Of a DNA stretch of 64,000 nt, positions 18,559 through 27,869 are shown piece by piece. The notes under the pieces are model-generated. The model did no database searches. It had not been told where the DNA came from and saw only the letters and a list, made by a program, of their open reading frames with translations. The translations under genes were made by a program, and so were the position numbers. Source of the stretch: Methylacidiphilales bacterium (GTDB lineage Bacteria > Verrucomicrobiota > Verrucomicrobiia > Methylacidiphilales > UBA1321). Within the stretch, counting starts at the first letter, position 1. Every line of letters begins with the position of its first letter. The stretch spans positions 1 through 64,000 of the forward strand of contig JAJSLI010000021.1 of assembly GCA_021272315.1 (NCBI GenBank), given 5' to 3'.

Positions 18559-19761
18559 TTAGCGTTGATTCTTTCGATGCCGTTCTGATCCGGCCCGGCT
18601 GTTGGAAGAGGAGGCAAGATCATAGGCAAGTTTTTCAAGTCGCCTGGCGTGCAGGGCGGAGGTGAGCGATTCCGGGGGCGGGCCGGGTTTCTCCCTGGTG
18701 CTGAGGGCGGCGACCTTGTCGAAAGGCGTCTTCGCCAGCGGGAGGGCAACGCGTCCGCAAAAGGCCCAGGCAGGGCGATTGAGTTTGCGCGCGAGTCGGC
18801 CGAGTTGCGCGGGGGCCTTGCCGAGAAGCGAGGTGCGGTCGAAGCTGCCCTCGCCGGTGATGACAAGATCGTGCGCACGGACCAGGGCATCAAGTTTGGC
18901 CAGGCGACGCACGAGTTGGAATCCGTTTTCGCGCCGCGCGTTGAAAAAGACAATGAGTCCGTAACCGCAACCACCAGCGGCACCCGCGCCGGGTTCTTGG
19001 GCGGCATCGCGGCCAAGGTCGCGCCGGACGATGCGGGCGAGACGACGCAGGCCGGCGTCAAGGCGCGCAACCATGGCGGAATCGGCGCCTTTTTGCGGCC
19101 CGAACTGGACCGCCGCGCCCTTCGGGCCGTAGAGGGGATTATCGACGTCGGTGGCGACGACGAAGCGTGCGCGCGGAAGCTCGGCTGGCGGGACGATGCG
19201 GGCCAGTTGAGCGAGGCCGGCGCCGTTAAGCGGAATATCGCGGCCATTTTGGTCGAGAAAGCGGTAACCGATGGCTGCAGCGAGGGAAATGCCGCCTTCC
19301 GTGGTGGCGCTGCCGCCGAGACCGACAAGAATTTCGGTGCAGCCTTCGCGTAGTGCAAGGGTGATGAGCCTTCCGGTGCCAAGATTGTTGGTCTGTTCGG
19401 GATTGCGCAGGGCCGGTGGCAGTTGCGCGATGCCGGAAGCTTCGGCAAGGCCGATGACCGCGGTGTGGCCGTCGTCCAGCAGGCCCCATTTGGCGCGGCA
19501 GGGGCGCAGGGCGGCGTCGATCGTCCGGATGGCTCGGAACCGTCCCCGGGACTGGCGGACCATCACCTCGACGAAGCCTTCGCCGCCGTCGGTTAGGGTG
19601 AATAGGGTGGTCTTTACGCCGGGCCAGGCGCGGCGCAGCCCTTTTTCGATGGCGCGGGCGGCAGCCTCCGACGTGAGCGTGCCCTTGAATTTGTCAGGAG
19701 CGATTAAAATGCGCCGCGGGATTTTGTAAGAAACTTCCCGCGCACGGCGATTTCTGGGCAT
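18559..19761 (-). CDS. Glycerate kinase
   Basis: RRILIAPDKFKGTLTSEAAARAIEKGLRRAWP...LTDGGEGFVEVMV...GLGGSATTEGG; internal ATG at 19761 preferred. Confidence 0.9.
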   Translation of the reverse strand: MPRNRRAREVSYKIPRRILIAPDKFKGTLTSEAAARAIEKGLRRAWPGVKTTLFTLTDGGEGFVEVMVRQSRGRFRAIRTIDAALRPCRAKWGLLDDGHTAVIGLAEASGIAQLPPALRNPEQTNNLGTGRLITLALREGCTEILVGLGGSATTEGGISLAAAIGYRFLDQNGRDIPLNGAGLAQLARIVPPAELPRARFVVATDVDNPLYGPKGAAVQFGPQKGADSAMVARLDAGLRRLARIVRRDLGRDAAQEPGAGAAGGCGYGLIVFFNARRENGFQLVRRLAKLDALVRAHDLVITGEGSFDRTSLLGKAPAQLGRLARKLNRPAWAFCGRVALPLAKTPFDKVAALSTREKPGPPPESLTSALHARRLEKLAYDLASSSNSRAGSERHRKNQR

Positions 19762-19952
19762 GTCTTTGATCAAAGAGAATCTTGCCCGCGACGCAAGGAT
19801 GACCGTACAAAATCTTTGCCGGATGGCGCGCGCGGCGTTTCTGGCGGCGGCAAAATCCCTAGTGGGCGAAGATGTCCTGGTTTGCGCGGCGCCCACCCTG
19901 AACGCCTTTATTTTTCACGCGACAAATCACGCAAGCCGCGTACGTTCCACGC

Positions 19953-20207
19953 ATGTCCAAGCCCCGCCCTTTTCTCTACATTAAATCCGGCTGCCCGTGG
20001 TGCGTCGAAGCCGAGGATTACCTGCACCAGCACGGTATCGCCTACGGCAAGGCCGACGTGCGGACGGACCAGGTCGCCTTCGACGAGATGAAACGGCTTT
20101 CGGGCCAGACCATGGCGCCGACCCTGCGTTGGGACGAGGAAATCCTCGCCGATTTTGGCGTGGAGGAACTCGACGCCTTTTTGCGGAAGCGGAACGTGAT
20201 CAAATGA
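19953..20207 (+). CDS. Glutaredoxin family protein
   Basis: FLYIKSGCPWCVEAEDYLHQHGIAYGKADV...TMAPTLRWDEEILADFGVEEL. Confidence 0.88.
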   Translation: MSKPRPFLYIKSGCPWCVEAEDYLHQHGIAYGKADVRTDQVAFDEMKRLSGQTMAPTLRWDEEILADFGVEELDAFLRKRNVIK

Positions 20208-20225
20208 AGCGGATGGTGCCGTCCC

Positions 20226-20660
20226 ATGAGCCATAAATCGGCGAAAATCGAAGAGTTGTTGACGGGGATGGAGGCGGTGCCCGGGTTCGACCGGCATTAC
20301 GTTGGCTTTTTTCGCTGTTTCAACGCCCAGCTTTATTACGAAGCGCACGATGTGCTCGAGGAGGTCTGGCTGCCGATGCGGGGACAGCCGCAGGCGAAGT
20401 TTTATCAGGGACTGATCCAGATGGCGGGCGGGTTTGTCCATTTGCAGAAAGGGCGGCTTGACCCGGCGGCGCGTTTGTTTGCGCTGGCATTGACGAACTT
20501 CGAGGGTTATCCGTCGCGGCACGCTGGGGTGGACCTCGACGCTATCCGGCATCTGTGCCATCACCATCGCGAGGAGATCATCGAGTCGCACGCCAAGCTG
20601 AACCCGTGGTCGCGGGAACATCCGCCGAAATTCGAATTGCCCGCCGGGGCGTCGATCTAA
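20226..20660 (+). CDS. DUF309-family protein
   Basis: FFRCFNAQLYYEAHDVLEEVWLPMRGQPQAKFYQGLIQMAGGFVHLQKGRLDPAARLF. Confidence 0.85.
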   Translation: MSHKSAKIEELLTGMEAVPGFDRHYVGFFRCFNAQLYYEAHDVLEEVWLPMRGQPQAKFYQGLIQMAGGFVHLQKGRLDPAARLFALALTNFEGYPSRHAGVDLDAIRHLCHHHREEIIESHAKLNPWSREHPPKFELPAGASI

Positions 20661-20921
20661 ATCTAAATGATTTTACGGTTTTGCCGTATACCCGGTTGCT
20701 TGATCAAGGACAAGCGTCGGACGACGACAACCAAGCTCGACCGCTTTCAGCATTTTGGACGCTCTCAAATTTTTTTCCGTTCGACTTCGTCCTCGAACTC
20801 CCGTAATTTTTGCTTTGCTCAAGCAAAGTCGGTTGTATGCCGGGATTGGAAAACCCATGCAAATCCAGAGGGTACCAAGCCTTTTTGCTGAAAGCGCCAA
20901 GTAGTTATAGTTGGGATGTCA

Positions 20922-21012
20922 GGAGCTGTGGCCGAGTGGCTGAAGGCGATGGTTTGCTAAACCGTTGTACGGCCTTAAAACCGTACCGAGGGTTCGAATC
21001 CCTCCGGCTCCG
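20922..21012 (+). tRNA. tRNA-Ser (anticodon GCT)
   Basis: Acceptor GGAGCTG/CGGCTCC, anticodon loop GGTTTGCTAAACC, long variable arm, GGTTCGAATCC T arm. Confidence 0.93.
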
Positions 21013-21280
21013 CTCCTCTGAAAATAGGGTTAGGCGTACCAAAAACGTACCAAACTCTCTTTGGGTGGCCTTGTGATTTTGAGACGGGCCTTCCCCTGTC
21101 TTTATATATCAGGGACTAACCGATGCTGCGACCATCTGCCACCGGAGTCGGAAAGTTATTCAATCGTCTTCTCCGTAACTCATGGAATCGCGCTGGTGGT
21201 CGCCCGCTGCAGGTCGAGTTCGAGTTGGGTGTATCAGCGAAAACCCAAAGAAGAGGAAATCAGCGATATTTTTTTGTTCT

Positions 21281-22663
21281 CTATCTGGTGCAATATTGCA
21301 GCAGCTCGTGGTGGACCGCCTCAGCGGCGATGGATCTCGCCGTGTCCTCAAAAGAGCAAGGTTTCTCGGTCAGCAACACGGGCGAGTCGTTTTCATCCTC
21401 GGGGCGCCTTCCATGCGAACCCCGCACAAGCGCGGCATCGAGCGGGATCACCTTCAACAAGCCCCTGAGTCCGAGTTTTTTTCGCAGCAAAAAGGCGGCG
21501 ATGCGCAGATGAGGCCAGCGTAGTTTGGGGTCAAGAAACAGTTCCGCTGGATCGTAGCCCGATTTGCGATGAATATCGACCGTGCGCGCGAAGTCGGGAG
21601 CAAGCGCATCATCCTCCCAATAATAGTAGGTGAACCAACTGCGCGGTCTGGCCACGGCAATGAGATCGCCGCTGCGTCGGTGTTGGATTCCCCATTCCGT
21701 TTGCGCATGGCGGTCCAAAACCAGTTCGACGCCCGGTTCCGACTCGATGGCCGTGCGCACCTTCGATTCCAACGCGCGGTTGTTGAGATAAATGTGGGCA
21801 ACTTGATGGTCCGCGATGGCGAAAGCCTGACTGGCTCCGCAGTCGAGTGTTTCCAGGCCAAGTTCATCTTTAAGCGCGAGCCAGCCGTGGCGGCGGAAGA
21901 GACGGTTAAGGTGGATGGGCGTGTTGACTTCCGTGATTCCATATTCGGAGAGCACGGCGACCTGAACCGACCGCTTCTGGAAAAAATCGATAAGGTCGCC
22001 GACCAGATCGTCCACCAGGCGCAGATCATCTTCGATTTTGGGATCGCGCGGTCCGAGGCGTTGGAGGTTGTAATCGAGGTGCGGCAAATAAACCAGGCTG
22101 AGCGTGGGTCGATGTCGTTCCTCGATCCAGCGTGCGGCATCAGCAATCCACCGCGAGGAGCCTATCCCCGCCATCGGTCCCCAAAACTGGGTGAAGGGAA
22201 ATTCACCGAGATCTTTCTTTATTTCCGGACGCAGCGAGAGCGGTCCGGTATGGATGTCGAAAATCTTGCGGCCATCAGCGGGATAGAGCGGTCGCGGCGT
22301 GATGGAGTAATCGACGGCGGCATGCATGTTGTACCACCAGAAGAGTTGGGCGCAGGTGAAGGAAGAATCCTGCGTGCGCAGTTTGTCCCACAATTTCGGA
22401 CCCGCCACGAGATGGTTCGATTGCTTCCAGAAATGGACCTCGGCCAACTCTCGGTCGTACCAGCCGTTGCCCACGATGCCATGCTGCGCCGGCGGCAGGC
22501 CCGTTAGGTAACACGATTGGGCGGTGCAGGTGACTGCCGGGAAGGCCGGACAGATCGTGCTTAATTGCCCGTTGCGGGCAAAGGCCGAGAGCCGCGGCAT
22601 GGCCGGGCCGAGCAGCGCGCGGGTTAGACCTACGACGTTGAGAACCACGGTGCGGCGTATCAT
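21281..22663 (-). CDS. eboF: Alkaline phosphatase / nucleotide pyrophosphatase family (EboF-like)
   Basis: FPAVTCTAQSCYLTGLPPAQHGIVGNGWYDRE...LVYLPHLDYNLQRLGP...AVLSEYGITEVN; position in ebo-like cluster. Confidence 0.82.
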   Translation of the reverse strand: MIRRTVVLNVVGLTRALLGPAMPRLSAFARNGQLSTICPAFPAVTCTAQSCYLTGLPPAQHGIVGNGWYDRELAEVHFWKQSNHLVAGPKLWDKLRTQDSSFTCAQLFWWYNMHAAVDYSITPRPLYPADGRKIFDIHTGPLSLRPEIKKDLGEFPFTQFWGPMAGIGSSRWIADAARWIEERHRPTLSLVYLPHLDYNLQRLGPRDPKIEDDLRLVDDLVGDLIDFFQKRSVQVAVLSEYGITEVNTPIHLNRLFRRHGWLALKDELGLETLDCGASQAFAIADHQVAHIYLNNRALESKVRTAIESEPGVELVLDRHAQTEWGIQHRRSGDLIAVARPRSWFTYYYWEDDALAPDFARTVDIHRKSGYDPAELFLDPKLRWPHLRIAAFLLRKKLGLRGLLKVIPLDAALVRGSHGRRPEDENDSPVLLTEKPCSFEDTARSIAAEAVHHELLQYCTR

Positions 22664-22667
22664 GGGT

Positions 22668-23858
22668 TCAGATGGCGACGGGTTGCAGCTTGGAACGACG
22701 CGCCAATTCCAAAATGCTTTCCCGCATCAACGCGGCATCGATTTCGCGCACTTCCACGCCGCGACCGATCTCCTTTAGCAGAGTCACAGTCAATTCTCCT
22801 CCGAGATGCTCACGAAATTCCTCCAAGCCGTCGAGAAGAAGCAAATTTCCGGTCGGGTCGATTTGTGCCATAAGCGGATCGAAGATGGAGAAGCCCAGCT
22901 TCAGGATGAGGGCAAGCGCGCGGTCGGTCGCAACGCCGGAAAACATGCCCCTTTTGTGACTGTAGAGGGTGTCGAGCGCCAGTCCCAAGGCAACCGCCGC
23001 GCCGTGTGAAATCGTGAAGGCCGACATTTGCTCCAGTTTGTGGGCTGACCAGTGACCAAAATCGAGCGGTCGCGCGGAGCCGAATTCAAACGGATCGCCC
23101 GATTCCGCGATATGCCGGACATGGAGTTCCGCGCAACGGCGAATGATCCGTTCCATCGCACCGTTTGCAAGGAGGGCCAGATCGTCCGTCGAGTGCTCGA
23201 TCTCCTCAAAGAAAGCGGCGTCTCGAATCAACGCGACCTTGACTGCCTCGATCAATCCCGCCCTTTTCTCCACCGGGGGAAGATGACTCAGAAACTCGCT
23301 GTCGTTGATAACCGCGAAGGGCGGCGAAAATGTTCCGATAAAATTTTTCTTACCAAAGGCATTGATGCCGTTTTTTACCCCAACGCCACCATCAGCCTGG
23401 CTCAGCGTCGTGGTGGGCAAACGAATGTGTCGCACACCACGATGGGCGGTGGCTGCGGCAAACCCTGCGGCATCGAGCAACGCTCCGCCACCGATGGCGA
23501 GAAGGTAGGAATGCCGGCAAACGCCGTGTTGTTCGATTTGACGATGAAGCTCATCGACCAGATCGCTATTATTTTTTGCCGCTTCTCCTCCCAGCGCAAC
23601 GAGAGGAGGGCAGACAAGTCTTGCCTGACAGGATTCGAGGGAAAAATAGGAAACGACTTGATCGACCAATAAGGGAAAAGTTCGCACCACACCCTGGTCG
23701 ATGACGACAAGCACTTTCGCCGGGCTTCCTGAAGCCGAGGCGGAAACGAGTCGGGCAAGAAGGTGATTCTGTGGCGAGAATGTGCAGCGCGTGAAGTAGA
23801 TGCGATGCGCGAACGAGACCTTGATCGTGCGTTCGAGGGAGGTCGTCATGTTTGGCAT
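22668..23858 (-). CDS. eboD: 3-dehydroquinate synthase-like (EboD-like)
   Basis: YLLAIGGGALLDAAGFAAATAHRGVRHIRLPTTTLSQADGGVGVKNGINAFGKKNFIGTFSPPFAVIND; start at MPNMTTSLER avoids eboC overlap. Confidence 0.85.
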   Translation of the reverse strand: MPNMTTSLERTIKVSFAHRIYFTRCTFSPQNHLLARLVSASASGSPAKVLVVIDQGVVRTFPLLVDQVVSYFSLESCQARLVCPPLVALGGEAAKNNSDLVDELHRQIEQHGVCRHSYLLAIGGGALLDAAGFAAATAHRGVRHIRLPTTTLSQADGGVGVKNGINAFGKKNFIGTFSPPFAVINDSEFLSHLPPVEKRAGLIEAVKVALIRDAAFFEEIEHSTDDLALLANGAMERIIRRCAELHVRHIAESGDPFEFGSARPLDFGHWSAHKLEQMSAFTISHGAAVALGLALDTLYSHKRGMFSGVATDRALALILKLGFSIFDPLMAQIDPTGNLLLLDGLEEFREHLGGELTVTLLKEIGRGVEVREIDAALMRESILELARRSKLQPVAI

Positions 23859-23872
23859 CTCACACGATGAAG

Positions 23873-24790
23873 TTATGTTGCCGGGACGATGCGTTGCAAG
23901 AGGAGAGCAAAACCGAAGAGGAGAAAAAATTCGGCGGTAGAAAATCCAAGCACTGGGGCAACTGCGATCATGTCGACCAGGACAATGCCTGCCAGCAGGC
24001 CGGAAACAACGCGCCCGATGGAGCGATTCGTTTTGCGCCAGAGCGGGACGAGGAGCCAGGCTATCCAGCCAAGGAACAGGAGACAGAATAAAAGTGGACG
24101 GGTATAGTGATAAGGCAAAAGGACACACATTCCGACTGAGAGCAGGACGGGAAGCAGAAACAACGGGAACGCCCAATGTGAAGGCTTTTCGGGTCGGCTC
24201 TCGCCCCGTGCGAGATAGGTGATTCCGGCAACGTAGACGCCAAGAACGACCGCCGGCGGCAGTACTGACCACAAAAGGTCAGGGTTTACGGAGACCGGGA
24301 CCACAGACCAAAGAAGATAGGGGCTTGATGCGGCTGATGCGGCCAGCAGATACAGGAGGAACCGGCAGAAGCCCATCGTGAGCGGTGCCCAGGAGACATT
24401 TTTGTGCCGGAAATCGTAAAGTACGATGACGGCGAGCAGCAGCAGCGCGATTTCGCTGGTGAGCCAGCAGAACGGAATCAGGCAGGCAAGTCCTGCCGCG
24501 AACCAGAGCACGGCAAGCAAGCCGACCGCGCGCCGGGAAATCTTTCCGGCGGGAATCGGACGCTCCGGATAATACTGGGCGTCGAAATTGGCGTCGCAAA
24601 AATCGTTGAGGAACATGCCACCGGTGTAGAGAAGACTTCCGCCGACAAGCAGGAATGCGAGCGCTTTCAAGTCTATCATCCAGGCCATAATCCAGCCTGT
24701 AATCAGATTGGACCAGACCGTTGGCAGGTTGGAAACGCGCCCGAGGATGAGCAAGGTCCGAAAACGTTCGCGGAGTGATTTCATGCGCAT
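23873..24790 (-). CDS. eboC: UbiA-family prenyltransferase-like (EboC-like)
   Basis: RVSNLPTVWSNLITGWIMA...LLYTGGMFLNDFCDANFDAQYYPERPIPAGKISRRAVG, UbiA motifs. Confidence 0.85.
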   Translation of the reverse strand: MRMKSLRERFRTLLILGRVSNLPTVWSNLITGWIMAWMIDLKALAFLLVGGSLLYTGGMFLNDFCDANFDAQYYPERPIPAGKISRRAVGLLAVLWFAAGLACLIPFCWLTSEIALLLLAVIVLYDFRHKNVSWAPLTMGFCRFLLYLLAASAASSPYLLWSVVPVSVNPDLLWSVLPPAVVLGVYVAGITYLARGESRPEKPSHWAFPLFLLPVLLSVGMCVLLPYHYTRPLLFCLLFLGWIAWLLVPLWRKTNRSIGRVVSGLLAGIVLVDMIAVAPVLGFSTAEFFLLFGFALLLQRIVPAT

Positions 24791-24819
24791 GTTATCGGCT
24801 AAGAGATTCGGCTGAACTG

Positions 24820-24840
24820 ATCCTTCGACAAGCTCAGGAT
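24820..24840. repeat. ATCCTTCGACAAGCTCAGGAT imperfect palindrome (REP-like)
   Basis: Intergenic, ends form ATCCT/AGGAT inverted repeat. Confidence 0.45.
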
Positions 24841-24850
24841 GACGGAATCT

Positions 24851-26005
24851 TCAATTAAGACCACGCTGCGCGAGTTGATTCAGACACCACTCATACTCCC
24901 GGACAAGCTGGTCGACAACTGACTTGGCGCGTAACTCTTCGGGCAGAACTTCCCAAGTGTAGGTTTCCATTTCAAGATGGGAACAGAGGCCGGGTTGCCG
25001 CGCGAGAAGGTCGAGCAGCCCCAGGAGATGGGGCGTGGTGGTCTTGCCATGGGCCAGGTTTGTCGCGTGGAGGGGTACATGAAAATGAATACGCCACTCG
25101 TCGTCTCCGGGCGGTTGGTCGAGGGCCACATCCAAGTCTTTGTCGCGGCGAAGCGTTCCGTCCATCGTCTGGGCGACGACCTGGTGCAAATAGGTGTCGT
25201 CGGCAAAACGCCGGAGCCATTCACGTCCGACTTTGTCAGGCACGATCTGGAGCGCGGAGCTCAGATGAATTTTACTGATGCGGACGCCTTCCTTCTGCAA
25301 GGCGGTGACCACATCGGCGGGTTTTTCGTATTCCACCGCCATGTGACAGGTGTCGTAATTGACACCCAGGAGGGTTCGGAGCCGCGAGTCGCCCGGACGA
25401 TCCGCCTCCATCTCCTGGAAGAAGCGAAGGGTTTCGGCGCTCGTCTCCCATAAGCCGAGCGGTTCAGGTTCCACGCCCAGGTGGAGGCGGCGGCCATGGA
25501 GCACGGAGCATTGTTCGATATGATCGAGGCATCTCCAAAGCTGCCCGCGAATTCGAGTTTTTTGTTCTCCGGTGATGATGAATTCCTTGAAGGAACCGGG
25601 CAGCGTGCTGACGCTTCCCTCGACGCCCTCGGGGAGAAGTTGCGCGAGCAAATCAAAAAGCCGATTGGTGTAAGCCAGCCGCTCGGGATGAGTCCAGTCG
25701 GGAAGATAGACCCGCTCCTTAACCTTGGCTCCGTGAAATTGGCCGAAGGGAAATCCGTTGATCGTGAAAACGTAACACTGATGCTGATGCAACCATCTCC
25801 GGAACGCGTCCAGCGTGCGCGGTTCGCTCAACTGGCGCGATGCTAGGTCGCTCAGACGCAAACCGATGGCGTAGAGTCGGCCGGGACAGACCCGCTCCTT
25901 GACTGCGAGCGTGTACTTTTCAAGCGAGGCCTGGGTTTCCGGCCAATCGTCGCCCCGGTGAATGTTCGTGCAGTAGGCAAGATGGAGATTATTTTTGAGC
26001 CGCAC
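24851..26005 (-). CDS. eboE: Xylose-isomerase-like TIM barrel, metabolite-traffic protein EboE-like
   Basis: [42 protein letters not shown]...[18 protein letters not shown]...[19 protein letters not shown] at 26005 with GGAGG 8-9 nt upstream. Confidence 0.85.
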   Translation of the reverse strand: MRLKNNLHLAYCTNIHRGDDWPETQASLEKYTLAVKERVCPGRLYAIGLRLSDLASRQLSEPRTLDAFRRWLHQHQCYVFTINGFPFGQFHGAKVKERVYLPDWTHPERLAYTNRLFDLLAQLLPEGVEGSVSTLPGSFKEFIITGEQKTRIRGQLWRCLDHIEQCSVLHGRRLHLGVEPEPLGLWETSAETLRFFQEMEADRPGDSRLRTLLGVNYDTCHMAVEYEKPADVVTALQKEGVRISKIHLSSALQIVPDKVGREWLRRFADDTYLHQVVAQTMDGTLRRDKDLDVALDQPPGDDEWRIHFHVPLHATNLAHGKTTTPHLLGLLDLLARQPGLCSHLEMETYTWEVLPEELRAKSVVDQLVREYEWCLNQLAQRGLN

Positions 26006-26831
26006 GGCATTTGTCCTCCCAGCCGATTTCATCCAGCTGGAACTTGGGATTCTGGCTCAGAAACTGGATGGGATTTTCGTAGACGAGTCGGTCGACGGCC
26101 TCTTCACTGTGTCCGCGCCGCTTCATTTCGAGGGCTGTTTTCGGAACAGCAAGGGGATCACTTTGGCCCCAATCGCAGGCACAGTTGAGCCAGATACGCT
26201 GTGCCCCGTAAACTTCCACCATGTCGATGGCGCGCGCGGGCGTGCATTTCGATTGAGGATAGAGCGTGATGCCCGCCCAAAAGCCCGCGTCGAGCACCAC
26301 ATCCACAGTGTGCTCTTCGACATGGTCGATAATCACCCGCGCCGGGTCGATGCCCCGGTTGTTTTTAAGAACGTCGACGATAAGACGTGTACCCTTCCAT
26401 TTATCTTCGAGGTGCGGTGTATGAACGAGGATCATCTGGTCATAGCGCACGGCGAGGTCGACCTGCTTTTCAAAAACCGCGACTTCGTTGCGGCTGTTTT
26501 TATTCAGGCCAATTTCTCCGATGCCCAGGACATTAGGCCGGTCGAGGAACGCGGGAATCATCGCGAGAACGTCGTTAGCCAGGGAAAGATTTTCCGCTTC
26601 CTTGGGGTTGAGGCAGAGCCACGAATAATGGGGAAGGCCAAATTGTGCGGCGCGACGTGGTTCGTAATCGGTCAACTGGCAAAAATAATCGTAAAATCCC
26701 TGCGCCGAGCTGCGATCAAACCCGGCCCAAAAAGCAGGCTCACAGACGGCACGGCATCCCGCCGTGACCATGGCCGCGTAGTCATCCGTCACCCGGCTGA
26801 TCATGTGGGCGTGAGGTTCGATGTAACGCAT
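25989..26831 (-). CDS. eboB: TatD-family metal-dependent hydrolase (EboB-like)
   Basis: [42 protein letters not shown]...[28 protein letters not shown]...[10 protein letters not shown]. Confidence 0.88.
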   Translation of the reverse strand: MRYIEPHAHMISRVTDDYAAMVTAGCRAVCEPAFWAGFDRSSAQGFYDYFCQLTDYEPRRAAQFGLPHYSWLCLNPKEAENLSLANDVLAMIPAFLDRPNVLGIGEIGLNKNSRNEVAVFEKQVDLAVRYDQMILVHTPHLEDKWKGTRLIVDVLKNNRGIDPARVIIDHVEEHTVDVVLDAGFWAGITLYPQSKCTPARAIDMVEVYGAQRIWLNCACDWGQSDPLAVPKTALEMKRRGHSEEAVDRLVYENPIQFLSQNPKFQLDEIGWEDKCRAAQK

Positions 26832-26854
26832 GCTAGATGGAGAAAAACATGCGG

Positions 26855-27118
26855 TTAGAATCCGCTCCAGGCCCCGCTGGCCGATTTCGTGCCCGCTTCC
26901 GGAACCGGTTTTTCCGTCGGGTCGCTTAATACGAGCAGGATTTTTTTTGCTTTCTCGGGGCCGGGTTTTCCAAGCTCATTGAGCGCAGCGCGCAGCGATT
27001 TTATCCGGAAATCGTCCGTTCCATCGCTCCGCTCGATGCGGTCAAGAAAAGCCGCCAGATCGATCAGCTTGGAACGAGCCTCGGCAAAATAAAGATCGGT
27101 GAGATGCAAGCGATCCAT
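26855..27118 (-). CDS. Small conserved-looking protein at head of ebo cluster (EboA-position, much shorter than typical EboA)
   Basis: 87-aa ORF, 23 bp upstream of eboB on same strand. Confidence 0.6.
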   Translation of the reverse strand: MDRLHLTDLYFAEARSKLIDLAAFLDRIERSDGTDDFRIKSLRAALNELGKPGPEKAKKILLVLSDPTEKPVPEAGTKSASGAWSGF

Positions 27119-27126
27119 GGATCATT

Positions 27127-27867
27127 TCACGGTTTGACGGCGGAGGGTTCCACCAAGGTGATGCTGAATTCGATGGGAGTATCAAGAGGGGGAACCGCCT
27201 TTTCCTGCACCTGCCAAATTTCGTCATTATCGTAGCCTTCGCGCGGGTTGTTGACAAGTGCGGTGGGGTCGGTAACGACGGCCACAATGGAAGACTCCTG
27301 ATCGGCGAGAAAGACGCCGTCCTGAATCATGGAGCCGTTGTAGGTCCAAGACCCAGGAGTCATGGATCGATTGGTTTGGAGGTTAAAAATCCAATTATCC
27401 GCAGGAACTTCCTGCGACTTTCCGTTTTGGGTACAGATTACGGAAATCAGCACCGGCGGCCCTTTCAGCTTCGGGGCCGATTGGAGGTAGGGCGTGTCGA
27501 TGGCGGCAGGGGGGACAGATTCGTTCGGATTGGCGTTCGCATCTGCTTTGAGACCGATCAAGAGCAGGGCCAGTTGAATATCATGAGGGAGTACCTTGGT
27601 GGAGAACAGGCTTTCATGGACTTTCCCTTTTTCGTTGACGAGAAGATATTCGATCAGTCCCTGCCGCTGATTCACAGTGGCTGGAAAAGAGATACGATGA
27701 TTTTTCTTGTCCAGACGGATCCCGTTATATTCAAAAATACCGGGAGTAACCTCCTGTATGGCCGGTGCAGCCGCGGGAGTCCGAGCGTCTGGCGGAGGCG
27801 CCTGCTGGGAAAGCGGGTTGGTTGTTCCCGCCAGCAGGCTGAGCAGAAAATAAACGGAACGGATCAT
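27127..27867 (-). CDS. Secreted YdjY-domain-like protein
   Basis: Signal peptide; GIRLDKKNHRISFPATVNQRQGLIEYLLVNEKGKVHESLFSTKVLPHDIQLALLLIGLKA. Confidence 0.75.
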   Translation of the reverse strand: MIRSVYFLLSLLAGTTNPLSQQAPPPDARTPAAAPAIQEVTPGIFEYNGIRLDKKNHRISFPATVNQRQGLIEYLLVNEKGKVHESLFSTKVLPHDIQLALLLIGLKADANANPNESVPPAAIDTPYLQSAPKLKGPPVLISVICTQNGKSQEVPADNWIFNLQTNRSMTPGSWTYNGSMIQDGVFLADQESSIVAVVTDPTALVNNPREGYDNDEIWQVQEKAVPPLDTPIEFSITLVEPSAVKP

Positions 27868-27869
27868 GG

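Noticed and set aside
18159-19448. 429-aa minus-strand ORF as a single gene
   Set aside because: The N-terminal two thirds is a shadow frame of glycerate kinase; only the C-terminal 126 aa looks like a real membrane protein.
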